27,663 nt of DNA from SG8-41 sp036555035 (GTDB lineage Bacteria > Pseudomonadota > Gammaproteobacteria > Burkholderiales > SG8-41): NCBI GenBank assembly GCA_036555035.1, contig DATBMB010000040.1, forward strand, positions 1 through 27,663, given 5' to 3'. The notes below the pieces were generated by a model. That model searched no databases. It was given only the letters and a program-made list of their open reading frames with translations, and was not told where the DNA came from. Shown here piece after piece: positions 14,573 to 21,331 of this stretch (positions are counted from its first letter, which is position 1; each line of letters begins with the position of its first letter). The position numbers and the translations under genes were made by a program.

Positions 14573-15715
14573 CTAACGGTTCTCGAGCGGGACGTACGGT
14601 CGCGGCCCGGGGCCGTTGTAGAGCGTGAGCGGGCGAAGCAGGATGTTGTTCTCGAGCTGCTCGAGCACCTGCACCGTCCAGCCCGGCACGCGCCCCACCG
14701 CGAAGATGGGGACGAAGAGATCCTCCGCGATGCCGTTGAGGAAATAGACGACGCCCGCGTAGAAATCCACGTTGACGTTCACGCCGTGGCGCGCGTAGGG
14801 CTTCATCGCTTCGACCACGGCTTCCAGGATCCTGGACCAGTGCGGCTGGCCCATCTCGCGCGAGAGCTTCTCGACGCCGGCGCGCATGTGGCGCGCGCGC
14901 GGATCCTCGGCGCGGTAGACGCGGTGGCCGAAGCCCATCACGGGCTCGCCCTGGGCACGCTTTGCCTTCACGAATTCCGCCGCCTTTGAGGCGTCGCCGA
15001 TTTCCTGCGCCATGCGCATCACGTTCTCCGCGGCGCCGCCATGCGCCGGGCCGGCGAGCGCCGCCACGGCGGCGGTGATCGCGCCATGCAGATCGGCGTC
15101 GGTGCCGGCCACCACGCGCGCGGCGAACGAGGACGCGTTCGAGCCATGCTCGGCGTGCAGAATCATGTCAATGTCCATCAGGCGGGCGGCGTCCGCGCTG
15201 GGCGCCTTTCCTTTCAGCATGTAGAGGAAGTTCGCTGCATGCGCGAGCCTGGGGTCGGGCGCCACCGGCGTGCGGCCGTTGCGGATGTGCTCGTGCGCGG
15301 CGACGATCATCGGCACCTGCGCCGTGAGCCGGATGCCCTTGCGCAGGGTCGCCTCAGGCGACTTGTCGGCGGTCTCGGGATCAAACGCCGACAGCGCCGA
15401 CACGACGGTGCGCAGCACATCCATCGGGTGCGCGGTCTTGAGGGTCTCGATCAGGCCGTAGACCGGCTCCGGCAGCACGCGCGCGCGCTTCAGTTCGGCG
15501 GTGAACTCGTCGAGCCGCGTGCGGCCGGGTAGCTCGCCTTTCAACAGCAGGTAGCAGGTCTCCTCGAACGTCGAGCGCTCGGCAAGATCGTGAATCGAAT
15601 AGCCGCGATACCGCAGCTCGCCGGCGCGCCCGTCGATGAAGCACACGCGCGAACGGTCGAAGTACACGCCCTTCAGCCCGCGGTGGATGTCGATTCTCTC
15701 GGCTGGTTCATTCAT
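14573..15715 (-). CDS. Citrate synthase family protein, short type (citrate or 2-methylcitrate synthase)
   Basis: 380 residues, the length of the dimeric Gram-positive/archaeal-type citrate and methylcitrate synthases rather than the 430-residue hexameric GltA. Motifs are RAGELRYRGYSIHDLA (about 30-45), ETCYLLLKGELP, LHAEHGSNASSF with the catalytic histidine near 190, GPAHGGAAENV (222-232), MGFGHRVYRAEDPRA with a histidine near 264, and NVDFYAG with the catalytic aspartate near 317. These match the His-His-Asp set of citrate synthases. It condenses acetyl-CoA or propionyl-CoA with oxaloacetate; the sequence does not discriminate. No prp methylcitrate-cycle operon is next to it, and the distant MmgE/PrpD gene is not linked. 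The ATG start at 15715 fits the family N-terminus (the RGLKGVYF block follows at residues 12-19). Confidence 0.92.
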   Translation of the reverse strand: MNEPAERIDIHRGLKGVYFDRSRVCFIDGRAGELRYRGYSIHDLAERSTFEETCYLLLKGELPGRTRLDEFTAELKRARVLPEPVYGLIETLKTAHPMDVLRTVVSALSAFDPETADKSPEATLRKGIRLTAQVPMIVAAHEHIRNGRTPVAPDPRLAHAANFLYMLKGKAPSADAARLMDIDMILHAEHGSNASSFAARVVAGTDADLHGAITAAVAALAGPAHGGAAENVMRMAQEIGDASKAAEFVKAKRAQGEPVMGFGHRVYRAEDPRARHMRAGVEKLSREMGQPHWSRILEAVVEAMKPYARHGVNVNVDFYAGVVYFLNGIAEDLFVPIFAVGRVPGWTVQVLEQLENNILLRPLTLYNGPGPRPYVPLENR

Positions 15716-15742
15716 GGCCGCTCTCGGGTCGGATCAGGATTG

Positions 15743-15777
15743 GGGGATACTCCCTTGAGAATAAAGGGTGTGTCCCC
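15743..15777. repeat. REP-like 35-base hairpin element
   Basis: Outer arms GGGGATAC (15743-15750) and GTGTCCCC (15770-15777) pair with one G-U. A T-T mismatch follows, then inner arms CCCTT (15752-15756) and AAGGG (15764-15768) around a 7-base loop, giving a 13-pair stem. The TGTCCCCATT edge is like that of REP elements moved by REP-associated tyrosine transposases in betaproteobacteria, as far as I recall. It lies between divergent genes, so it is not a terminator for either. Confidence 0.6.
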
Positions 15778-15785
15778 ATTATACG

Positions 15786-15815
15786 TTTACGATCCGTAAC
15801 CGATTCAGATATAAT
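15786..15815 (+). promoter_or_regulatory. Sigma-70 promoter of the fmdB-DUF502-aspS unit
   Basis: TTTACG (15786-15791), an 18-base spacer and a perfect TATAAT (15810-15815) precede the fmdB start by about 25 bases. AAGGA at 15831-15835 gives a ribosome-binding site 5 bases before the ATG at 15841. This is the best promoter match in the window. Confidence 0.75.
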
Positions 15816-15840
15816 GCTTTTCCCGATTTGAAGGATCGCC

Positions 15841-16155
15841 ATGCCGATCTACGAATACCGCTGCGGCGCGTGTGGCCATGAGAAGGAAGTGCTGCAGCGC
15901 ATGAGCGACAAGCCGCTCGCCAAGTGCCCGAAATGCGGCAAGCGCACCTTTCACAAGCTGGTGAGCGCGGCCGGCTTCCAGCTGAAGGGCACGGGCTGGT
16001 ACGCGACGGATTTCAAGAACAGCGGCGCGAAGAAGCCCGCTGCCAAGCCGGACAAGTCCGAATCCAAGTCCGATAAGCCGTCCGAGAGCTCCGGCAAGGA
16101 GCCGACCAAGGCTGCCGCCGCCTGTGGCGCGGGCGCCTGCCCGGCCTGCAGCTAG
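15841..16155 (+). CDS. FmdB-family zinc-ribbon protein
   Basis: 104 residues starting MPIYEYRCGACGHEKEVLQR, the FmdB/CxxC_CXXC_SSSS regulatory-domain hallmark. Cysteine pairs at about 8/11 and 29/32 (CGAC and CPKC) form a zinc ribbon, followed by KLVSAAGFQLKGTGWYATDF, which is highly typical. The C-terminal third is a low-complexity Lys/Ser/Pro tail ending with an extra cysteine cluster (ACGAGACPACS). The function is not firmly known. FmdB was proposed as a regulator of an amide-induced operon, but the family is widespread next to aspS, as here. It starts the unit fmdB, DUF502, aspS, under a clear promoter with a good ribosome-binding site. Confidence 0.94.
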   Translation: MPIYEYRCGACGHEKEVLQRMSDKPLAKCPKCGKRTFHKLVSAAGFQLKGTGWYATDFKNSGAKKPAAKPDKSESKSDKPSESSGKEPTKAAAACGAGACPACS

Positions 16156-16188
16156 TCCCGGCGCGCGGGTCGCCGCGCACTTCGTCTT

Positions 16189-16860
16189 ATGACCCGCAAG
16201 CATCTCATCCGGCGCTATTTCATCACCGGCCTCCTGATCTGGGTGCCGCTGGTGATCACGCTGTGGGTGCTCAACCTGCTGGTGGGCACCATGGACCAGA
16301 CCCTGCAGCTGCTGCCGCCCTCGTGGAGGACTGAAGGCTGGCTGGGCGTGCACGTCCCCGGACTCGGCGTGGTGCTCACGCTGGTGGTCGTATTCGCGAC
16401 CGGCATCTTCGCGGCCAACATCATCGGCCAGCAGCTGGTGCGGTTCTGGGAAAGCGTGCTCGCGCGCATCCCGGTGGTGAACTCGATCTACACCGGCGTA
16501 AAGCGGATCAGCGACACGCTGTTCGCGCCTGGCGGCCAGGCTTTCCGCAAGGCGCTGCTGGTGCAGTGGCCGAGCCCCGGCATGTGGACCGTCGCGTTTC
16601 TCACCGGCACGCCGGCCGGCGACGTGGCGCGGCACTTGAGGGGCGACTACGTGAGCATTTACGTCCCGACCACCCCCAATCCCACCGGCGGCTATTTCGT
16701 GATGGTGCCGCGCGATGCCGTGATCGAGCTCGACATGACGGTGGAGGAAGCCCTCAAGTACATCATCTCGATGGGCGTGGCCGCGCCCGACGACAGCGGC
16801 CGCAGGAGCGGCCCGGCTGCCCCGCCCGCCGTGAAACAGCCCAGGGCCGTCAACGAATAA
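16189..16860 (+). CDS. DUF502 family inner-membrane protein
   Basis: 223 residues. Two hydrophobic helices are visible: YFITGLLIWVPLVITLWVLNLLVG (about 10-33) and LGVVLTLVVVFATGIFAANIIG (about 61-82). The conserved DUF502 body follows, with ARIPVVNSIYTGVKRISDTLF, FRKALLVQWPSPGMWTVAFLTG, YVSIYVPTTPNPTGGYFVMVP and the SMGVAAPD block. The C-terminal tail is Pro/Arg/Ala-rich and probably disordered. The biochemical role is unknown. In betaproteobacteria it commonly sits between fmdB and aspS, exactly as here, so co-transcription is likely. The ATG at 16189 lies 33 bases after fmdB without a strong Shine-Dalgarno. Confidence 0.92.
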   Translation: MTRKHLIRRYFITGLLIWVPLVITLWVLNLLVGTMDQTLQLLPPSWRTEGWLGVHVPGLGVVLTLVVVFATGIFAANIIGQQLVRFWESVLARIPVVNSIYTGVKRISDTLFAPGGQAFRKALLVQWPSPGMWTVAFLTGTPAGDVARHLRGDYVSIYVPTTPNPTGGYFVMVPRDAVIELDMTVEEALKYIISMGVAAPDDSGRRSGPAAPPAVKQPRAVNE

Positions 16861-16878
16861 GAAGGGCGTAACCGGCGA

Positions 16879-16892
16879 CCGGGATATCCCGG
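16879..16892. repeat. Perfect 14-base palindrome before aspS
   Basis: CCGGGATATCCCGG at 16879-16892 is a perfect palindrome in the 64-base gap between the DUF502 gene and aspS. It could be a protein-binding site or a degenerate repeat; no function is evident. Confidence 0.4.
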
Positions 16893-16902
16893 ATCACGGT
16901 GG

Positions 16903-16923
16903 TCATTACGCGTTACTAATTCT
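16903..16923 (+). repeat. Degenerate heptamer-phased array before aspS
   Basis: Three units with a 7-base period (TCATTAC, GCGTTAC and TAATTCT) run up to the base before the aspS ATG. This is the weakest and most TTAC-like of the five arrays. It occupies the place where a Shine-Dalgarno would normally be, and none is visible. Confidence 0.4.
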
Positions 16924-16924
16924 C

Positions 16925-18697
16925 ATGCGGAGCGAATACTGCGGGCTCATCAACCGCGGGCACCTGGGCCGGAGCGTGACGCTGTGCGGCTGGGTGCACC
17001 GCCGCCGCGATCACGGCGGGGTGATCTTCATCGACCTGAGGGATCGCGAGGGCCTGGTGCAGGTCGTGTGCGACCCCGACTCGCCGGAAACCTTCAAGAC
17101 CGCGGACCGGCTGCGCGCGGAATACGTGATCCGCGTCGAGGGCAAAGTGCGCGAGCGCCCGGCGGGCACCGTCAATCCCGAGCTCGCGACCGGGGAAGTG
17201 GAGGTGCTGGCGCAGGCGATCGCCATCCTCAACCCTTCGCTCGCGCCCCCGTTCCAGATCGACGACGAGCACCTCTCGGAGACGGTGCGCCTCGAGAACC
17301 GCGTGCTCGACCTGCGGCGCCCCGCGATGCAGAAGAACCTGCGGCTGCGCTACCGGGTGGCGATGGCGGTACGCCGCTTTCTCGACCAGCACGGCTTCAT
17401 CGACATCGAGACGCCCATGCTGACGCGCTCGACACCCGAAGGCGCGCGCGATTACCTCGTGCCTTCGCGCGTGCATCCGGGCGAGTTCTACGCGCTGCCG
17501 CAGTCACCGCAGCTCTTCAAGCAGATGCTGATGGTCGCGGGCTACGACCGCTACTACCAGATCGTGAAGTGCTTCCGCGACGAGGACCTGCGCGCCGACC
17601 GCCAGCCGGACTTCACGCAGATCGACGTCGAGACTTCCTTCCTCGACCAGCGCGCCATCACGGACCTGATGGAGGGACTCGTTCGCCACATGTTCAAGGA
17701 AGGGATCGGCGTGGACCTGCCCGACCCCTTCCAGCGCCTTCCCTACGACGAGGCGATCCGCCGCTACGGCAGCGACAAGCCTGACCTGCGCGTGCCGCTG
17801 GAGCTGACGGAGCTTACGGACGTGATGAAGGGCGTCGCCTTCAAGGTGTTCGCCGGTCCCGCCGGCACCCCGGGCGGGCGCGTGGCGGGATTGCTCGTTC
17901 CCCGCGGGGGCGAGCTCACTCGCGGCGAAATTGACGCCTATACGGAGTTCGTCACGGGCCACGGAGCGAAGGGGCTCGCGTGGGTGAAGTTCAACGAGGT
18001 TGCGAAGGGGCGCGAGGGCTTGCAGTCGCCGATCGTGAAGAACCTTTCCGATGACGCCCTGAAAGCGATCATCGGGCGCTCCGGCGCGAAGGACGGCGAC
18101 CTGATGTTCTTCGGCGCGGACCGCGCGAAGGTCGTCAACGATGCGCTCGGCGCGCTGCGCGTGAAGATCGGCCACGAGCGCGGCTACGCGCAGCCCGGCT
18201 GGCGCCCGCTCTGGGTGCTCGACTTCCCGATGTTCGAGTGGGACGAGGAGGGCAAGCGCTGGAATGCGATGCACCATCCCTTCACCTCGCCCGCCGACGG
18301 CCACGAGGACCGGCTCGAGTCGGATCCCGGCGCCGCGCGCGCCAAGGCGCACGACATCGTCGTGAACGGCTGGGAGATCGGCGGTGGGTCGGTGCGGATC
18401 CACCGCTCCGAGGTCCAGCAGAAGGTGTTCCGTGCGCTCGCGATCGGACCGGACGAGGCGCAAGCCAAGTTCGGGTTCCTGCTCGATGCGCTGCAGTACG
18501 GCGCGCCCCCGCACGGCGGCATCGCGTTCGGGCTCGACCGCATCGTTGCGCTGATGGCGGGGGCGGACTCGATCCGGGACGTGATCGCGTTTCCCAAGAC
18601 CCAGCGCGCGCAGTGCCTGCTCACGCACGCGCCGAGCCCGGTGGACGAGCGGCAGCTGCGCGAGCTGCACATCCGCCTGCGGCAGGAAAAACCGTGA
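16925..18697 (+). CDS. aspS: Aspartate--tRNA ligase, non-discriminating signature
   Basis: Class II aminoacyl-tRNA synthetase, 590 residues, normal bacterial length. The anticodon-binding OB domain opens MRSEYCGLIN...VTLCGWVHRRRDHGGVIFIDLRDREG. Motif 2 appears as KCFRDEDLRADRQPDFTQIDVETSF, the bacterial insertion domain lies between about 285 and 410, and motif 3 is GGIAFGLDRIVALM near the C-terminus. Histidine 30 and glycine 81 correspond to the residues that, as I recall, mark the non-discriminating enzyme of Pseudomonas aeruginosa (His31/Gly82), against Leu and Lys in discriminating E. coli AspRS. It may thus also charge tRNA-Asn with aspartate for GatCAB, which would lie elsewhere. The ATG at 16925 matches the family start exactly but has no Shine-Dalgarno. 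Confidence 0.98.
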   Translation: MRSEYCGLINRGHLGRSVTLCGWVHRRRDHGGVIFIDLRDREGLVQVVCDPDSPETFKTADRLRAEYVIRVEGKVRERPAGTVNPELATGEVEVLAQAIAILNPSLAPPFQIDDEHLSETVRLENRVLDLRRPAMQKNLRLRYRVAMAVRRFLDQHGFIDIETPMLTRSTPEGARDYLVPSRVHPGEFYALPQSPQLFKQMLMVAGYDRYYQIVKCFRDEDLRADRQPDFTQIDVETSFLDQRAITDLMEGLVRHMFKEGIGVDLPDPFQRLPYDEAIRRYGSDKPDLRVPLELTELTDVMKGVAFKVFAGPAGTPGGRVAGLLVPRGGELTRGEIDAYTEFVTGHGAKGLAWVKFNEVAKGREGLQSPIVKNLSDDALKAIIGRSGAKDGDLMFFGADRAKVVNDALGALRVKIGHERGYAQPGWRPLWVLDFPMFEWDEEGKRWNAMHHPFTSPADGHEDRLESDPGAARAKAHDIVVNGWEIGGGSVRIHRSEVQQKVFRALAIGPDEAQAKFGFLLDALQYGAPPHGGIAFGLDRIVALMAGADSIRDVIAFPKTQRAQCLLTHAPSPVDERQLRELHIRLRQEKP

Positions 18698-18726
18698 GGC
18701 GTGCGCGTCGAGGGGCGGAACAGGGG

Positions 18727-18744
18727 CCCCGAACTTGTTCGGGG
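18727..18744. repeat. GC-rich hairpin between aspS and the ribonuclease gene
   Basis: The 8-base arms CCCCGAAC (18727-18734) and GTTCGGGG (18737-18744) form a near-perfect inverted repeat 30 bases after the aspS stop. It lacks a T-run. It may be a REP-like element or a 3'-end structure, and it marks the left edge of the RNase/barstar insertion. A possible TTG start (18735) of the ribonuclease would fall inside it. Confidence 0.5.
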
Positions 18745-18746
18745 AT

Positions 18747-19172
18747 GTGACCCCCGGTGACGCGCGGGGCGGCCGACGCGGTTGGCTCAGGAAGTCGCGG
18801 TGGCATGTCGGAGGCCGCCGTGTCGCAGCGGCGCTGCTTGCCATCAGCTTGCTCGCCTGCGGCGACGCGCCGGCGGAGCGCGCGGAAGGCGCGATTCCGG
18901 AGGTGGCGGCGAGCGAGCTGCCCGCGCAGGCGCGCGAGACGATCGCGCTGATCCGCAAGGGCGGGCCGTTTCCCTACCGGCGCGACGGGATCGTCTTCGG
19001 CAACTTCGAGGAGCGGCTTCCCGCCAGGGCGCGCGGCTACTACCGGGAGTACACGGTGCGGACGCCCGGCGCGAAAGACCGCGGCGCGCGGCGCATCGTC
19101 GCCGGCAAGAGCGGCGAGCTCTTCTACACGGACGATCACTACAATAGTTTCCGGCGCATCAGAGAACCGTGA
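18747..19172 (+). CDS. Lipoprotein guanyl-specific ribonuclease (RNase Sa/barnase, N1/T1 family)
   Basis: About 141 residues. The mature part matches RNase Sa along its length: LPAQARETIALIRKGGPFPY, DGIVFGNFE, LP-RARGYYREYTVRTPGAKDRGARRIV and YTDDHYNSF. The catalytic set is complete: Glu near 101, Arg near 112 and 116, and His near 131, matching RNase Sa Glu54, Arg65, Arg69 and His85. Before it is a hydrophobic segment ending in a lipobox (ISLLAC, cysteine near 38), so it should be exported and lipid-anchored rather than freely secreted. The start is unsure. No ATG is available; GTG at 18747 or TTG at 18735 are the options, and the n-region is long. A barstar-like inhibitor gene follows. The stop codon opens a heptamer-phased array. 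Confidence 0.88.
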   Translation: MTPGDARGGRRGWLRKSRWHVGGRRVAAALLAISLLACGDAPAERAEGAIPEVAASELPAQARETIALIRKGGPFPYRRDGIVFGNFEERLPARARGYYREYTVRTPGAKDRGARRIVAGKSGELFYTDDHYNSFRRIREP

Positions 19173-19211
19173 CTCGTTTTTCGTTCCTCGTTTCTCGTGA
19201 TTCCTGATGAA
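19170..19211 (+). repeat. Heptamer-phased array between ribonuclease and barstar genes
   Basis: Six consecutive 7-base units (for example TGACTCG, TTTTTCG, TTCCTCG and TGATTCC) run from the ribonuclease stop codon (19170-19172) across the start of the barstar ATG (19207). TGA occurs at 19170, 19198 and 19205, in three different frames. It is the longest and clearest of the arrays. Confidence 0.65.
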
Positions 19212-19635
19212 ATACGACAGGATACTTAGAGCAGGACGCGCGGGTGTTTTCGCGGCGCCGCGGCTCGCGGGACCGCTGCGCGCGGCCGCGAAGCGGGCGG
19301 GCATCGCGTGGTACGACCTGGACCTGAAGGGCGTCGCCGATCGCGATGCGCTGCTGCGCCGCTGCGCAGCGGTATTCTCGCTGCCGGCCTGGTTCGGGGG
19401 CAACTTCGACGCGCTGCACGAATGCCTGGTGGACATTGCCGGGCGCGGCGCACCGGGCGCCATCGTGCACTGGCGGCGTGGAACCGAGCTCGCGCGGCGC
19501 GCGCCCGACACCGTGACGACCGCCTTCCGGGTGCTGGAAGATGTGGCCGCCTACTGGGGAATCGGCGGGCGGACCTTTCTCGTGGTCGTGGACCGCGACG
19601 GCGCGCGCGGCCGCTCCCTGCCGCCCTTGCGCTGA
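19207..19635 (+). CDS. Barstar-family ribonuclease inhibitor
   Basis: 142 residues, longer than classical barstar (about 90) because of N- and C-terminal extensions. The core matches barstar: WYDLDLKGVADRDALLRRCAAVFSLPAWFGGNFDALHECLVD (about 35-76), then a strand VHWRRGTEL and a final FLVVVDRD. Asp68 aligns with barstar Asp35 and Glu72 with Asp39, the acidic residues that plug the barnase active site. No signal peptide is present, so it acts in the cytoplasm, protecting the cell from the ribonuclease encoded immediately upstream. The ATG at 19207 lies within the end of the heptamer array. Its stop overlaps the nudB ATG by one base (TGATG), so nudB translation is coupled to it. Confidence 0.9.
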   Translation: MKYDRILRAGRAGVFAAPRLAGPLRAAAKRAGIAWYDLDLKGVADRDALLRRCAAVFSLPAWFGGNFDALHECLVDIAGRGAPGAIVHWRRGTELARRAPDTVTTAFRVLEDVAAYWGIGGRTFLVVVDRDGARGRSLPPLR

Positions 19636-20093
19636 TGGCATACAAGATACCGATCTCGGTCCTCGTGGTGGTGTACACGCCGGAGCTCGATGTGCTGCTG
19701 CTCGAGCGCGCGGACCGGCCGGGTTTCTGGCAGTCGGTCACCGGCAGCCAGGACGAGGGCGAGACGCTGCACGAGACCGCCGTGCGCGAGCTGCGGGAGG
19801 AGACCGGGATCGACGCCGCGCGCTGGGAGCTCACCGACTGGCGCAGGCAGAATCGCTACGAGATCTACCGGCGCTGGCGCAGCCGCTACGCGCCCGGGGT
19901 CACCCACAACACGGAGCACGTGTTCGGCTTGCGGGTGCCGCGGCAGCTGGAAATTGCGCTGCAGCCGCGGGAGCATCTGCGCCACGAATGGCTGCCGTGG
20001 CGGGACGCGGCGGAGAAGGTCTTCTCGTGGAGCAATGCCGAGGCCATACGCGAAGTGCCTGAGCGAGCGCGGCAATCCTGCCAAAAACCCTGA
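19635..20093 (+). CDS. nudB: Dihydroneopterin triphosphate diphosphatase (NudB-type Nudix hydrolase)
   Basis: 152 residues. The Nudix box is complete from Gly37 to Ile59 (G-x5-E, then RELREETGI). Around it are signatures specific to NudB: ISVLVVVYTPELDVLLLER, DRPGFWQSVTGS, YEIYRRWRSRYAPGVTHNTEHVFGL and a closing KVFSWSNAEAI. The enzyme removes pyrophosphate from dihydroneopterin triphosphate in folate synthesis. Start ATG 19635 overlaps the barstar stop by one base. In related genomes nudB usually follows aspS directly; here the RNase/barstar pair separates them. A weak intrinsic terminator follows the gene. Confidence 0.94.
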   Translation: MAYKIPISVLVVVYTPELDVLLLERADRPGFWQSVTGSQDEGETLHETAVRELREETGIDAARWELTDWRRQNRYEIYRRWRSRYAPGVTHNTEHVFGLRVPRQLEIALQPREHLRHEWLPWRDAAEKVFSWSNAEAIREVPERARQSCQKP

Positions 20094-20112
20094 CCAGAAT
20101 GCGGACTCTGCG

Positions 20113-20140
20113 AAAACCGCCGCACCAAATGGGCGTTTTT
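20113..20140 (+). terminator. Possible intrinsic terminator after nudB
   Basis: AAAA (20113-20116), a bulged C, then CGCC (20118-20121) can pair with GGCG (20132-20135) and the TTTTT run (20136-20140) across a 10-base loop. The stem is short, but this is the only hairpin in the window ending in a T-run at the right place. Confidence 0.4.
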
Positions 20141-20166
20141 CTGTCATATCATTAATGGATTCTTCA

Positions 20167-20181
20167 CCCCCGGCACGGGGG
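20167..20181. repeat. GC hairpin in the nadA leader
   Basis: Arms CCCCCG (20167-20172) and CGGGGG (20176-20181) around GCA lie 10 bases before the nadA ATG. In RNA it would flank or sequester the ribosome-binding area. No known metabolite-binding motif is recognisable. Confidence 0.4.
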
Positions 20182-20191
20182 CGGAACGGCG

Positions 20192-21289
20192 ATGGAAGCC
20201 ACGACGATTGAATTTGACGGTTTCGAGTCGCTCGCCGACGAGGCGTGCGACGCGCGCATCCGCGCGGCGCGCGCGGCCCTTGGCCGGCGCGCGGTGGTGC
20301 TCGGCCACCACTACCAGCGCGCGGAGGTCTACAAGCACGCCGACCTGACCGGCGACTCTCTCCAGCTCTCGAAGCTCGCCGCCGCCACCGACTCCGAATA
20401 CATCGTGTTCTGCGGCGTGCACTTCATGGCGGAGGTGGCCGACATCCTGTCCAAGCCCGGGCAGGTCACGATCCTGCCCGACCTCGGCGCCGGCTGCTCG
20501 ATGGCCGACATGGCGAACCTCGCGAAAGTCGAGCGCGCGTGGCGCGAGCTCTCGACGGTTCTCGATCCGGATGAGCACGTCACGCCGGTGACCTACATCA
20601 ACTCCGCCGCCGACCTGAAGGCGTTCTGCGGCGAGCACGGCGGGATCGTCTGCACCTCCTCCAACGCGCGCGAGATCCTGGCGTGGTCGTTCAAGCAGCG
20701 CGAGAAAGTCCTGTTCTTCCCGGACCAGCACCTCGGCCGCTGGACCGGCTACCTCATGAACATCCCGCTTGCCGAGATGCTGGTATGGGATCCCGACGAG
20801 GAGCTGGGAGGGCTCACGCCGCAGCAGATCAAGATGGCGAAGATCCTGCTGTGGAAAGGGCATTGCTCGGTGCACCAGATGTTCCAGCCGCAGCACATCC
20901 TGCGCTGGCGCGAGCGCAACCCCTCCGGCATGGTGATCTCGCACCCCGAGTGCCGCTTCGACGTGTGCAAGCTCTCCGACTACGTCGGCTCCACCGATTT
21001 CATCATCCGGACCATCGCCGCGAGCCCGCCGGGCACGCGCTGGCTGGTCGGAACGGAGCTCAACCTCGTCAACCGCATCGCGGAGCAATACAAGTCCCAG
21101 GGCAAGCTCGTGCAGTTCATGGCGACGACCGTGTGCATGTGCTCGACCATGGCGCGCATCGACCCGCAGCATTTCGCGTGGGCGCTGGAAAATCTCGTGG
21201 CGGGCAAGGTGGTCAACCCGATCAAGGTGCCGCGGCACGAAGCCGGGCTCGCGCGCATCGCGCTCGACCGCATGCTCGCGGTCTCCTAG
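20192..21289 (+). CDS. nadA: Quinolinate synthase
   Basis: 365 residues, a full-length [4Fe-4S] enzyme of de novo NAD synthesis. It condenses iminoaspartate with dihydroxyacetone phosphate. Recognisable blocks are VVLGHHYQRAEVYKHADLTGDSLQLS (about 35-60), FCGVHFMAEVADIL, LPDLGAGCSMADM with a cluster cysteine near 102, VTYINSAADLKAFCGEHGGIVCTSSNA, FFPDQHLGRWTGYLMN, WKGHCSVHQMF with a cysteine near 225, HPECRFDVC, and CMCSTM with cysteines near 315/317. All three cluster ligands appear present. The start ATG matches the family; a hairpin just upstream leaves no clean Shine-Dalgarno. nadB and nadC are not in the window, so the gene stands alone within the aspS-clsB neighbourhood. Confidence 0.97.
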   Translation: MEATTIEFDGFESLADEACDARIRAARAALGRRAVVLGHHYQRAEVYKHADLTGDSLQLSKLAAATDSEYIVFCGVHFMAEVADILSKPGQVTILPDLGAGCSMADMANLAKVERAWRELSTVLDPDEHVTPVTYINSAADLKAFCGEHGGIVCTSSNAREILAWSFKQREKVLFFPDQHLGRWTGYLMNIPLAEMLVWDPDEELGGLTPQQIKMAKILLWKGHCSVHQMFQPQHILRWRERNPSGMVISHPECRFDVCKLSDYVGSTDFIIRTIAASPPGTRWLVGTELNLVNRIAEQYKSQGKLVQFMATTVCMCSTMARIDPQHFAWALENLVAGKVVNPIKVPRHEAGLARIALDRMLAVS

Positions 21290-21331
21290 CGCTCCCACCA
21301 GCCGCACGCGGGTGCTACGCTACGGGCTGCG

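Noticed and set aside
15716..15840. tRNA or small RNA gene in the largest intergenic gap
   Set aside because: No cloverleaf or TTCGA arm was found. The gap is explained by a hairpin repeat and a promoter.
18757..19147. Alternative open frames over the ribonuclease gene
   Set aside because: They are Arg-rich shadows. Only the frame ending at 19172 carries RNase Sa motifs and catalytic residues.
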